In this document: one piece after another, positions 47,482 through 59,150 of the stretch | Layout of the letters: each line of letters begins with the position of its first letter | Position numbering within the stretch: position 1 is the stretch's first letter | Assembly: GCA_032718475.1 (NCBI GenBank) | Contig: JAUCBJ010001161.1 | Span: forward strand, 57,430 to 121,429 | Direction of reading: 5' to 3' | DNA length: 64,000 nt | DNA from: Nemertoderma westbladi | Lineage: Eukaryota > Xenacoelomorpha > Nemertodermatida > Nemertodermatidae | Notes under the pieces: generated by a model | What the model was told of the DNA's origin: nothing | Database searches by the model: none | The model's input: the letters and a program-made list of their open reading frames with translations, nothing else | Translations under genes and position numbers: made by a program

Positions 47482-48748
47482 CTAGAAAGGCATTTCCTAA
47501 AGGAAATGCAACCACGAAGCTAAGGAAAATTAAACAAACGGCCACAATTAGTTTGTTGCTTAGCCTAGTTTAGTAGCATTTGACAATAATTAACTTCTAT
47601 TCCCATGGAAACTAGAGTTCTGTGGAACTGTTGTTTTAACCTTTGAAAAAAGATTCAGTACAGATTGTGGTTCAGATAACACATATACAAAGTTTCAGAA
47701 AATATTGTAGTTTATGTCCAAATTACCGATTTTCTATCAAAATGCATCTGTTTGTAGTGGTTGTCATGGAAACTGAAAAATAGAACAATGTAATTCGGAT
47801 GCAGAATAAGTCATATAGTGGGGGTAGGTGTTGGTCCCAAGTCTTAATAGTATTAACTTGTGCTTCAAATTATCATTTTATAAATTTTAACATCTGTTTA
47901 GTCTTGTTGCTATGGTGACTGGAATTTCTAATTAACCTCGAACGGCTTGGATATGAACCTTATAATTGAGTTGAGAAACCCCAAGTTTATATCTATTGCG
48001 GTTTTTCTACAAATTGAGTTATGAATATAGACTTGAATGATATAATCTGTAATAAACTCCAGTTACCACGGTAACTAGATATTTCTGGAATGATTTGAGT
48101 TTCACTAAAAGTTCCAACTAGTGGTCCAGATAACACATACCCAGTTTTGTAAAATTTTATCGTGAAGTCTATGTCCAAATGAATAAGTTTTGAATAAAAA
48201 CATCTGTTTTCAGCGGTTGTCATGGTAACTGAAAAATAGAACAATGTAATTCGGATGCAGAATAAGTTATATAGTGGGGGTAGGGGTTGGCCCCAAGTCA
48301 TAACACCTTGCCCTTAGGCCTCAAATCAACATTTTATAAATTTTAACATCTGTTTATCCCGGTTGCCAAGGTAACTGGATTTTCTATTTAGCTTCAATCG
48401 GATCTGCTATGGACCTTATAGTTGTGTTGCGAAACCCCAAGTTTATATCTATTATAGTTTTCCTACAAATAGAGTTGTAAATATTGACTTGAAATACATA
48501 GACTTTTTTTGAAGTCCGTTGCCATGGAAACCAGATTTTTCCTGCATATGAGACCCGGCCCAAAAGATGCGCCTCGTCGAGTAGTATATACATGCAAAAT
48601 TTCAGGGTACTTTTAAAGGCTAGTTTTTTCACCGGTCAAAAAAAACCAAATCTGCCCCATACAAGTAAAATAGCCCACTATGAATAGACCATCTCAGCTA
48701 AGGAAAATCTTTCTTAGCGAAAGTAGTTGATTTTCCTTAGCTTCGTGG
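47482..48748 (-). mobile_element. HINE-like repeat copy 11 (duplicate of copy 8)
   Basis: Offset 5309 from copy 8. It is followed almost directly by copy 12, because the 289-bp host fragment was lost. Confidence 0.85.
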
Positions 48749-48752
48749 ACCA

Positions 48753-49986
48753 CTAGAAAGGCATTTCCTAAAGGAAATGCAACCACGAAGCTAAGGAAAA
48801 TTAAACACTTTTTGACTCATCACTTCATTGCTTTACAGAGTTAAGAGGCATATGCCTTTAAAACTTTTTCTAGAACTGCTGAGGTTTACATTAAGATCCG
48901 GTTTGTGGTTCCAGGTGACACATACTTCAATTCAGTTTCATTGAGTAGTTAATGTGCAAAACTAAGGATTTAATTGTTAAAACGTCTGTTTGTAGTGGTT
49001 GTCATGGAAACTGAAAAATGGAACAATATAAATTGGATGCGGAATTAGTGATATAGTGGGGGTAGGGATTGGTCCCAAGTCGTAATACCTTAAAGTTATG
49101 CTTCAAATAACCATTTTATAAATTTGAACATCTGTTTAGCATGGTTGCCCTGGTAACTAGATTTTTTAATCAACCTCAATAAGGTCGACTATTGTCCTTA
49201 TCATTGAGTTGAGAAACCCCAAGTTTATATCTATTGTGGTTATTCTATAAATAGAGTTATGAATATAGACTTGAATGATATAATCTGTAATAAACTCCAG
49301 TTACCATGGTAACTAGATATTTCTGGAATGTTTTGAGTTTTACTAAAAGTTCCAACTAGTGGTCCAGATAACACATAACCAGATTCGTAAAATTTTATCG
49401 CGAAGTCTATGTCCAAATGAGTAATTTTTGTATAAAAACATCTGTTTTCAGCGGTTGTCATGGTAACTGAAAAATAGAACAATGTAATTCGGATGCAGAA
49501 TAAGTTATATAGTGGGGGTAGGGGTTGGTCCCAAGTCATAACACCTTGCCCTTAGGCCTCAAATTAACATTTTATAAATTTTAACATCTGTTTATCCCGG
49601 TTGCCAAGGTAACTGGATTTTCTATTTAGCCTCAATCGGATCTGCTATGGACCTTATAGTTGTGTTGCGAAACCCCAAGTTTATATCTATTATAGTTTTC
49701 CTACAAATAGAGTTATAAATATTGACTTGAAATACATAGACTTTTTTCTAAGTCCGTTGCCATGGAAACCAGATTTTTCCTGGATATGAGACCCATCCCA
49801 CACGACGCGCCTTGATGAGTTGTATATACATGCAAAATTTCAGGGTACTTTTAAAGGCTAGTTTTTTCACCTATCAAAAAACACTAAATCTGCTCCATAC
49901 AAGTAAAACAGCCCACTATGAATAGACCATCTCAGCTAAGGAAAATCTTTCTTAGCGAAAGTTGTTGATTTTCCTTAGCTTCGTGG
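48753..49986 (-). mobile_element. HINE-like repeat copy 12 (duplicate of copy 9)
   Basis: Diverges from copy 9 only near its right end, from about 49785, where the duplication stops. Exact X-box at 49300-49313. Confidence 0.85.
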
Positions 49987-50298
49987 ACGGTAACTAGATA
50001 TTTCTGGAATGTTTTTTAGTTTCACTAAAAGTTCCAACTACAGTCCGTATCTCATTCTAGATACCGTTTCTCAAACTGGGTACCTTTTCTCTTACATCAC
50101 TCTTACTAACTCAAACCTGTCTGGTTTACTCAAACCCAACTCAAACTCGCGTAACCACCCACTGTGCACTGTGTAGCATTCATACAACAAGCTGTCTGTG
50201 TTTAATGGCCCACTCGCTTCTGTTATACTCTGCCTACGGGTTTGATGGTCTCCTGCTGTTATAACATTCCCTAAACTTGATTTGTTTGTGTGTAATTA

Positions 50299-51568
50299 CG
50301 AGAAAGGCATTTCCTAAAGGAAATGCAACCACGAAGCTAAGGAAAATTAAACAAACGGCCACACTTTGGTTCGTTGCTTAGCCTCGTTTAGTAGCAATTG
50401 TCAATAATTAACTTCTATTCCCATGGAAACTAGAGTTCTCTGGAACTGTTGCTTTAACCTTTGAAAAAAAATTCAGTACAAATTGTGGTTCAGATAACAC
50501 ATATATATACTGAGTTTCAGAAAATATTGTAGTTTATGTCCAAATTACCGATTTTCTATCAAAATGCATCTGTTTGCAGTGGTTGTCATGGAAACTGAAA
50601 AATAGAACAATGTAATTCGGATGCAGAATAAGTCATATAGTGGGGGTAGGGGTTAGTCCCAAGTCATAATACTATTAACTTGTGCTTCAAATTATCATGT
50701 TATAAATTTTAACATCTGTTTAGACTTGTTGCTATGGTAACTGTATTTTCTAATTAACCTCAAACGGCTTGGATATGGATCTTATAGATGAGTTGCAAAA
50801 CCCCAAGTTTATATATATTACAGTTTTGCTACAAATAGAGTTATCAATATAGATTTGAATGATATAGAGTTTAATAAACTACAGTTACCATGGTAACTAA
50901 ATTTCTGGAATAATTTAAGTTTCACTAAAAGTTCCAACTAGTGGTCCAGATAACACATTCCCAGTTTTGTAAAATTTTATCGTGAAGTCTATGTCCAAAT
51001 GAATAAGTTTTGAATAAAAACATATGTTTTCAGCGGTTGTCATGGTAACTGAAAAATAGAACAATGTAATTCGGATGCAGAATAAGTTATATAGTGGGGG
51101 TAGGGGTTGGTCCCAAGTCATAACACCTTGCCCTTAGGCTTCAAATTAACATTTTATAAATTTTAACATCTGTTTATCCCGGTTGCCAAGGTAACTGGAT
51201 TTTCTATTTAGCCTCAATCGGATCTGCTATGGACCTTATAGTTGTGTTGCGAAACCCCAAGTTTATATCTATTATAGTTTTCCTACAAATAGAGTTATAA
51301 ATATTGACTTGAAATACATAGACTTTTTTTGAAGTCCGTTGCCATGGAAACCAGATTTTTCCTGGATATGAGACCCGGCCCAAAAGATGCGCCTCGTCGA
51401 GTAGTATATACATGCAAAATTTCAGGGTACTTTTAAAGGCTAGTTTTTTCGCCTATCAAAAAACCCCAAATCTGCCTCACACAAGTAAAATAGCCCACTA
51501 TGAATAGACCATCTCAGCTAAGGAAAATCTTTCTTAGCGAAAGTAGTTGATTTTCCTTAGCTTCGTGG
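50299..51568 (-). mobile_element. HINE-like repeat copy 13 (reference-like)
   Basis: Seven X-box-like motifs at 50418, 50582, 50728, 50884, 51036, 51182 and 51338, spaced 146-164 bp. The one at 50884-50897 is the exact palindrome. Ends CGAGAAAGG and CTTCGTGG. Confidence 0.88.
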
Positions 51569-51798
51569 AACTCCAGTAGACAGTGAGAATTAAGTTGCAG
51601 ACTCAGTGACTCAATTTTACTTTTTTACTTATTTTTACTTTTTTTTACATTTCACTTATTTTTAAATTTCAGAATAAAAAAAAAATATGCTAAATTATAA
51701 ACTGACGATTTATTAATTTTTTATTACATTTATTTTTTAAGTATGTATGACTCATAACATATTAACGTTATTTTACATTAAAATATAACCATATAATA
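51569..51798. other. AT-rich spacer inside the 5.7-kb element
   Basis: No feature seen. Confidence 0.4.
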
Positions 51799-52615
51799 CG
51801 AGAAAGGCATTTCCTAAAGGAAATGCAACCACGAAGCTAAGGAAAATTAAACAAACGGCCACACTTTGGTTCGTTGCTTAGCTTCGTTTAGTAGCAATTG
51901 TAAATAATTAACTTCTATTCCCATGGAAACTAGAGTTCTCTGGAACTGTTGCTTTAACCTTTGAAAAAAAATTCAGTACAGATTGTGGTTCAGATAACAC
52001 ATATACTGAGTTTCAGAAAATATTGTAGTTTATTTCCAAATTACCGATTTTCTATCAAAATGCATCTGTTTGCAGTGGTTGTCATGGAAACTGAAAAATA
52101 GAACAATGTAATTCGGCTGCAGAATAAGTCATACAGTGGGGGTAGGGGTTGGTCCCAAGTCATATTACAGTACTATTAACTTGTGCTTCAAATTAACATT
52201 TTATAAATTTTAACATCTGTTTATCCCGGTTGCCAAGGTAACTGGATTTTCTATTTAGCCTCAATCGGATCTGCTATGGACCTTATAGTTGTGTTGCGAA
52301 ACCCCAAGTTTATATCTATTATAGTTTTCCTACAAATAGAGTTATAAATATTGACTTGAAATACATAGACTTTTTTTGAAGTCCGTTGCCATGGAAACCA
52401 GATTTTTCCTGGATATGAGACCCGGCCCAAAAGATGCGCCTCGTCGAGTAGTATATACATGCAAAATTTCAGGGTACTTTTAAAGGCTAGTTTTTTCGCC
52501 TATCAAAAAACCCCAAATCTGCCTCACACAAGTAAAATAGCCCACTATGAATAGACCATCTCAGCTAAGGAAAATCTTTCTTAGCGAAAGTAGTTGATTT
52601 TCCTTAGCTTCGTGG
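51799..52615 (-). mobile_element. HINE-like repeat copy 14, short form
   Basis: 817 bp with four X-box-like motifs. Relative to copy 13, three whole monomers are missing while both ends are intact. Confidence 0.87.
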
Positions 52616-52704
52616 AAATGACATAAAGAACCATATTGCTTATTTAGAGATATTTGGCAATAAATATTATGAAGTACGCATGTGTAACAGTGAAGGAACA
52701 AATA

Positions 52705-53648
52705 CGAGAAAGGCATTTCCTAAAGGAAATGCAACCACGAAGCTAAGGAAAATTAAACAAACGGCCACACTTTGGTTCGTTGCTTGCTTAGCCTCGTTTA
52801 GTAGCAATTGTCAATAATTAACTTCTATTCCCATGGAAACTAGAGTTCGCTGGAACTGTTGCTTTAACCTTTGAAAAAAAATTCAGTACAGATTGTGGTT
52901 CAGATAACACATGTACTGAGTTTTAGAAAATATTGTAGTTTATGTCCAAATTACCGATTTTCTATCAAAATGCATCTGTTTGTAGTGGTTGTCATGGAAA
53001 CTGAAAAATAGAACAATGTAATTCGGATGCAGAATAAGTCATATAGTGGGGGTAGGTGTTGGTCCCAAGTCATAATACTATTAACTTGTGCTTCAAATTA
53101 TCATTTTATAAATTTTAATATCTGTTTAGTCTTGTTGCTATGGTGACTGGAATTTCTAATTAACCTCGAACGGCTTGGATATGAACCTTATAGTTGAGTT
53201 GAGAAATTCAGGCTTAGGCTTCAAATTAACATTTTATAAATTTTAACATCTGTTTATCCCGGTTGCCAAGGTAACTGGATTTTCTATTTAGCCTCAATCG
53301 GATCTGCTATGGACCTTATAGTTGTGTTGCGAAACCCCAAGTTTATATCTATTATAGTTTTCCTACAAATAGAGTTATAAATATTGACTTGAAATACATA
53401 GACTTTTTTTGAAGTCCGTTGCCATGGAAACCAGATTTTTCCTGGATATGAGACCCGGCCCAAAAGATGCGCCTCGTCGAGTAGTATATACATGCAAAAT
53501 TTCAGGGTACTTTTAAAGGCTAGTTTTTTCGCCTATCAAAAAACCCCAAATCTGCCTCACACAAGTAAAATAGCCCACTATGAATAGACCATCTCAGCTA
53601 AGGAAAATCTTTCTTAGCGAAAGTAGTTGATTTTCCTTAGCTTCGTGG
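52705..53648 (-). mobile_element. HINE-like repeat copy 15, five monomers
   Basis: 944 bp. Both ends intact, two monomers fewer than copy 13. Confidence 0.87.
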
Positions 53649-53749
53649 ATAACCAACCAATTTTATAAATTTATTTTAATGTCGCGTATATTTCGCTAAT
53701 GTTTCTAATGTTTAACTGTAATGTTTTACTAATGTTTAATTCTCTATTA

Positions 53750-55021
53750 CGAGAAAGGCATTTCCTAAAGGAAATGCAACCACGAAGCTAAGGAAAATTA
53801 AACAAACGGCCATACTTTGGTTCGTTGCTTAGCCTCGTTAAGTAGCAATTGTCAATAATTATAATTAACTTCTATTCCCATGGAAACTAGAGTTCTCTGG
53901 AACTGTTGCTTTAACCTTTGAAAAAAAATTCAGTACAGATTGTGGTTCAGATAACACATATACTGAGTTTCAGAAAATATTGTAGTTTATGTCCAAATTA
54001 CCGATTTTCTATCAAAATGCATCTGTTTGCAGTGGTTGTCATGGAAACTGAAAAATAGAACAATGTAATTCGGATGCAGAATAAGTCATATAGTGGGGGT
54101 AGGTGTTAGTCCCAAGTCATAATACTATTAACTTGTGCTTCAAATTATCATTTTATAAATTTTAACATCTGTTTAGACTTGTTGCTATGGTAACTGTATT
54201 TCGTAATTAACCTCAAACGGCTTGGATATGGATCTTATAGATGAGTTGCAAAACCCCAAGTTTATATATATTACAGTTTTGCTACAAATAGAGTTATCAA
54301 TATAGATTTGAATGATATAGAGTTTAATAAACTACAGTTACCATGGTAACTAAATTTCTGGAATAATTTAAGTTTCACTAAAAGTTCCAACTAGTGGTCC
54401 AGATAACACATACCCAGTTTTGTAAAATTTTATCGTGAAGTCTATGTCCAAATGAATAAGTTTTGAATAAAAACATCTGTTTTCAGCGGTTGTCATGGTA
54501 ACTGAAAAATAGAACAATGTAATTCAGATGCAGAATAAGTTATATAGTGGGGGTAGGGGTTGGTCCCAAGTCGTAACACCTTGCTCTTACGCCTCAAATT
54601 AACATTTTATAAATTTTAACATCTGTTTATCCCGGTTGCCAAGGTAACTGGATTTTCTATTTAGCCTCAATCGGATCTGCTATGGACCTTATAGTTGTGT
54701 TGCGAAACCCCAAGTTTATATCTATTATAGTTTTCCTACAAATAGAGTTATAAATATTGACTTGAAATACATAGACTTTTTTTGAAGTCCGTTGCCATGG
54801 AAACCAGATTTTTCCTGGATATGAGACCCGGCCCAAAAGATGCGCCTCGTCGAGTAGTATATACATGCAAAATTTCAGGGTACTTTTAAAGGCTAGTTTT
54901 TTCACCTATCAAAAAAAAACAAATCTGCCTCACACAAGTAAAATAGCCCACTATGAATAGACCATCTCAGCTAAGGAAAATCTTTCTTAGCGAAAGTAGT
55001 TGATTTTCCTTAGCTTCGTGG
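53750..55021 (-). mobile_element. HINE-like repeat copy 16
   Basis: Full length with seven monomers. Exact X-box at 54337-54350. Its right two-thirds are nearly identical to copy 3. Confidence 0.87.
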
Positions 55022-55671
55022 ACATCGTCAACACAATTATTCGCAATACATCTGGGTGTGGGTATACCGGGCAAAGGGGCCAGAGGAAACGAAACCTCTG
55101 TAATTATAGACAGGGCCATATTTATGGGATGGGGGGGGGGGATGGGGGGGTGTTGCGAGGTCTAATTCTTAATTAACCAGTAGATTTTTAAACTGATATG
55201 TCTTGTAAGGCACCAAATTGACATCAAACAGACAGATAACAGAGCAACAATTTCCCACAATGATCCCAGAATTAAAACTTTCTCTACAAACAGACCGAGC
55301 CAGTGTGGTTTAGTTAACAACATACATTTAGTAAAGCCCACAAAGGAACTGCGTGATTGACATGTCTTTTATGAGACACACGCAAGCCGGCCTGCCCAGC
55401 TTATGTAATTCAACCCATTAACTCAAGAGTCCAAGCAACAGACAGAGGCCCCTTCCCCATGTGGTGCCTCACTACTCAACCAGAGTAATTATCCATCCCG
55501 TACAGGAAGAGTAATGCTGAGTATGGCACAGTTGGAAGTCAACCTAACTCAAACCATGGCACCAGACTCTAGTTTGAGTTAGATTGAGCTGGCTGCATCT
55601 TTCTGATTTCTCAACTCTTACCCCAGTCTTACCAACTGAAATTCTCCGTTGACTATCATTAGTAAAAGGTT
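55022..55671. other. Right interior of the 5.7-kb element, no gene recognised
   Basis: Contains a G-rich run near 55130-55150. No coding motif. Confidence 0.4.
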
Positions 55672-56352
55672 TGAGAAATGATACCCAGTTTGAGAAATAA
55701 TATTCAGAATGAGATAGGGACTGTAGTGGTCCAGATAACACATAACCAGTTTCGTAAAATTTTATAGCGAAGTCTATGTCCAAATTAGTAATTTTTGTAT
55801 AAAAACATCTGTTTCAGCGGTTGTCATGGTAACTGCAAAATAGAACAATCAAATTCGGACGCAGAATAAGTTATATAGTGGGGGTAGGGGTTGGTCCCAA
55901 GTCATAACACCTTAACCTTAGGCTTCAAATTAACATTTTATAAATTTTAACATCTGTTTAGCCCGGTTGCCAAGGTAACTGGATTTTCTATTTAACCTCA
56001 ATCGGCTCTGCTATGGACCTTATAGTTGAGCTGAGAAACCCCAAGTTTATATCTATTATAGTTTTCCTACAAATAGAGTTATAAATATTGACTTGAAATA
56101 CATAGACTTTTTTCTAAGTCCGTTGCCATGGAAACCAGATTTTTCCTGGATATGAGACCCATCCCACACGACGCGCCTTGATGAGTAGTATATACATGCA
56201 AAATTTCAGGGTACTTTTAAAGGCTAGTTTTTTCCCCGACCAAAAAACACTAAATCTGCCCCATACAAGTAAAATAGCCCACTATGAATAGACCATCTCA
56301 GCTAAGGAAAATCTTTCTTAGCGAAAGTAGTTGATTTTCCTTAGCTTCGTGG

Positions 56353-56790
56353 ATTTACGAAAACGTCTGATTTTTTGTTTGTACGTAGGTATCACTTGTC
56401 TGGATCCGACCGAAAAAAAAATTTTAGAAAAATTGTACTGGGGTGGTTATATTGCAGCACCAAAATAACAAGTATTTCACAATTTTCACAAAATTTGAAA
56501 GTTACATTTTCGGCTAATTATTTTTCAATACAGGTTTTCTGGGGTGCAAAATACATTGGAAAATATTTAAAAATGATATGATTACTATAAATTGCCGTTT
56601 AGTCCCCGTTTAGGAAAAAAATGAAAAAAACAAGTAACCAGCACTTTTCAGGTAGAACACAACATTTTTAATTCACTTATACGATGCTATAAATTCACAT
56701 TTTCAGGTTTTCGAGGGCGCTGATTCTAATGGAATACATTTCTAATATGCCAGATCATTGATACTTGTATTTTTCGGCGTAATTTGGCAA
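56353..56790. other. AT-rich non-coding stretch
   Basis: Short frames only, with no recognisable product. Confidence 0.4.
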
Positions 56791-56791
56791 A

Positions 56792-57500
56792 TTTTGGTGC
56801 TGGCACCAAATTTCGTACCCATCACCAAAACTTACAAGTTTGTGATGTCCAGTGCTGTTTTTATGGATTCCATCGGATTCAGGACCCTCATAAACCCGTA
56901 TAACGCAAGAAACAAGGTGATACTATCTACTGATAAATTTGCATATTTTCCAAAATTTGGTGCTGGCACAACAATTTTCACCCACTTGCGAAAAATACCA
57001 GTTTGAGAAATCTTATGAAATTTTTACTGATTCCATTGAATTCAGAGCCATCACAAACCCGTATAATGCAAGAAACAAGGTGACACAATCAATTGATATA
57101 TTTGATGGTTTTCAAAATTTGGTGCTAGCACCACATTTTGCACCCACATCCGAAAAATACAAGTTTGAGATGTCTAGTTCGATAATTATTTATTCCATTG
57201 AATTCAGAATAGCCCTAAACCTCTAAAACGCAAGAAATAAATTGTCACAAGCAATTTTATCTATCGAATGAATTTTCAAAATTTCGTGCTAGCACCAAAA
57301 TTTGCACACAGCACCGAAAAATACAATTTTGATACGCTTGGTGCAACTCGTATATATTTCATCGAATCCAGAACCCCAAAAAACCCCAATTGCGTAAGAA
57401 ACAAGTTTCAAACAATCAATTTACAAAATTGACATAATTCAAAATTTGGTGCTGACACCAAAATTTGGCACCCACCGAAAAAAACAAGTTTGAAATTTCT
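56792..57500. repeat. 163-bp tandem repeat, five diverged units
   Basis: TTTGGTGCTGGCAC or TTTGGTGCTAGCAC recurs at about 56794, 56957, 57118, 57282 and 57444. The units also share GAAAAATACAAGTTTGA, ATTCCATTGAATTCAG and CGCAAGAAACAAG. Each unit has a GGTGC-TA/TG-GCACC palindrome. Frames through it are artefacts. Confidence 0.87.
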
Positions 57501-57779
57501 AAATCAATTTATATGAATTCCATCAAATTTCTAACACCAAAAAAACGGTGTAAATCAAAAATAGAGATGTTACAATTCATATTTAATGAAATGTAATTTT
57601 CAAAAAACGTCTCAAAAAAAGTGCCAAAAGTAGGGTTAAAAAATGGTGCTATAACTCGAAAAGTACCCAATATTTTTGAAAACGGTTTTCACTACTAGGA
57701 AGACAATAGATTTTTAGGAAAAGTCATAAAATTTCAGATTCCCAACTCCGTTTGTTTCAGAATTATAATAAAAAAACCA

Positions 57780-57817
57780 CGGGGGGGGGTCATATTGACC
57801 CCCCCCCCCCCCCGGGT
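57780..57817. repeat. G-run and C-run flanking a short spacer
   Basis: About 9 G, then TCATATTGA, then about 16 C. It could fold as a G:C stem, as in the poly-C palindrome at 25.1 kb. Confidence 0.7.
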
Positions 57818-57821
57818 TTAA

Positions 57822-58090
57822 TAATAATAATAATAATAATAATAATATTGGTTATTTATATAGCGCTTTTCTACGCTCAGCATACTCAAAGCGCTTTTAT
57901 TATCATTACCCCAGCAAAGCCAGGTTCCCATTATACCGCTGGGTTGACGTAGACACTAATGTCTAAAGTGTCTTGCCTAGGGACACAACAGTGCGAAATT
58001 TCTACAGCCTTTAGTCGGATTCGAACCTGCGCCGCCAAACACTATTGTGTAAGCAGTTCAGGCGCCGTATCCACTCGGACACTGCGACAA
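57822..58090 (-). mobile_element. tRNA-derived SINE
   Basis: On the minus strand the head (about 58090-58012) has an A-box-like GTGTCCGAGTGG and a B box GGTTCGAATCC in tRNA spacing. The body contains TGTCCCTAGGCAAGACACTT, similar to a conserved central domain of several invertebrate SINEs. The tail contains AAAGCGCTATATAAATAA and ends in a (TTA)n run at 57822-57847. RNA polymerase III would transcribe it, and a LINE would supply RT. No target duplication was resolved. Confidence 0.8.
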
Positions 58091-58096
58091 TAGGGT

Positions 58097-58140
58097 TAAA
58101 GGACACTGGCCTTGAAGATGCGGATGATCTAGCAAGTAAG
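58097..58140 (+). pseudogene. LINE lineage B 3' fragment
   Basis: AAGGACACTGGCCTTGAAGA and the following bases match 63915-63958. It is directly next to the SINE head. Confidence 0.75.
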
Positions 58141-58799
58141 CTACTACTATTTATTGAATGGATAGCCCAAACTGCACAGAAGTTTATTACTTGCCAAATT
58201 TATTACTATATCACTCTAACCCAGACAGTAATCAAACATCAACTGTAAGTTTGTATAATGTATTACCCCACCAGATGAATAGCTCTTCCCAGTGAATCCT
58301 ATATAGTTCTAATCCTAATAACCTATAATCACTGTTATATTAGGTGGGAGGGAGTTGATGCTAATGAATGAGGTGGGACCCAACTAACACTACGTTTGTC
58401 TATGGAGGGTCTCCTTACAACCAGCTGGCTGGCTTTCTAGTTGAATCATATTATTCCGCAACTAAATAATTTACTCTTTTAGACGAATTTGTGCGTTTTT
58501 TTGCCGGACTAACAAATTTTGGCGACGTTCTGTGCGAGATTGGCGATATTTGAAAAGATTCTGATGCGCAAATATGTTGCTCAGATAACTGAATATCTCA
58601 AATAAAAAAGTTGGTGCATACTCGACGAGTTGAAATCGGTGAAATTCGACTTTAATTTTCAAAACCACTATTTTTCAGTGACCTCGTGATCGAAACGCCA
58701 CAAAAAATATACAGTCGTGTGCGCAACCAAAATTTATGCAGAGTTTGTTATTAAAATTTTTGCGTACCTGCTTGAGTTTTTGAGATATTGGATGGTTAT

Positions 58800-58830
<31 letters not shown>

Positions 58831-59150
58831 TAACTACATCGTGTTTTTGAACGGCTCAACTCTTGACAAGAACTACCCTGGCCTATTAATAGCCAGGTTC
58901 GTTATAATCTTGAACATTTTTCGACCAGGTCAATGAGGATCCTGCGATATTCCAGAGGCTTCGCATCAAACTTATCTAATCTATTTTTACAGCTGAGACC
59001 AAACATACTGGGAAGATAACGGTTAAAGGAGTGCTGGGTACGTTCAAATATGCTTATATCTTATCAAGATGGGACACCATATCGAACTGTTATGTTCAAT
59101 TGTAGGCCTGGCGTAGGTACAATACAACCCCCATTGGAAAGCTGCATTAC
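58141..59150. other. Non-coding interval with an AC microsatellite
   Basis: No gene recognised. The (AC)n run at 58803-58829 is a simple repeat. Confidence 0.45.
58803..58829. repeat. (AC)n microsatellite
   Basis: About 13 CA dinucleotides. Confidence 0.9.

Larger units (their letters stand above)
39388..49784. repeat. Tandem segmental duplication, 5309-bp unit
   Basis: 39388-44696 is repeated from 44697 onward with an offset of 5309 bp. After an exact 289-bp deletion in the second copy (bases 43441-43729 of the first) the offset is 5020, up to about 49784. I found no mismatch in the parts compared. It is either very recent or an assembly duplication. Confidence 0.85.
50041..55723. mobile_element. 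5.7-kb TA-flanked element with CAGTCC terminal inverted repeats
   Basis: The left end, CAGTCCGTATCTCATTCT and on through TTTCTCAAACTGGGTA, is found inverted at the right end (about 55672-55723). It is flanked by TA (50039-50040 and 55724-55725). No transposase was seen. The interior is largely four complete HINE-like copies (copies 13-16) with short AT-rich spacers. Its ends share only CAGTCC with the 4.9-kb element, so it is a separate family with the same target. Confidence 0.82.
49987..56352 (-). mobile_element. HINE-like host copy split by the 5.7-kb TA-flanked element
   Basis: The left part 49987-50040 starts with the half X-box CGGTAAC. The right part 55724-56352 carries on the same monomer and ends with the normal CTTCGTGG end. 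Removing 50041-55723 restores CCAACTAGTGGTCC. Confidence 0.8.

Noticed and set aside
27495-55783. Many minus-strand frames of 60-100 codons with nearly the same protein
   Set aside because: They run through the repeat monomers, begin and end at monomer positions and share no domain. They are by-products of the repeat, not a gene family.
56758-57226. Two overlapping frames with similar proteins
   Set aside because: They follow the 163-bp tandem repeat and have no recognisable domain.
58012-58090. Functional tRNA gene
   Set aside because: A and B boxes are present, but the sequence continues into a SINE body and tail and the cloverleaf is not complete.
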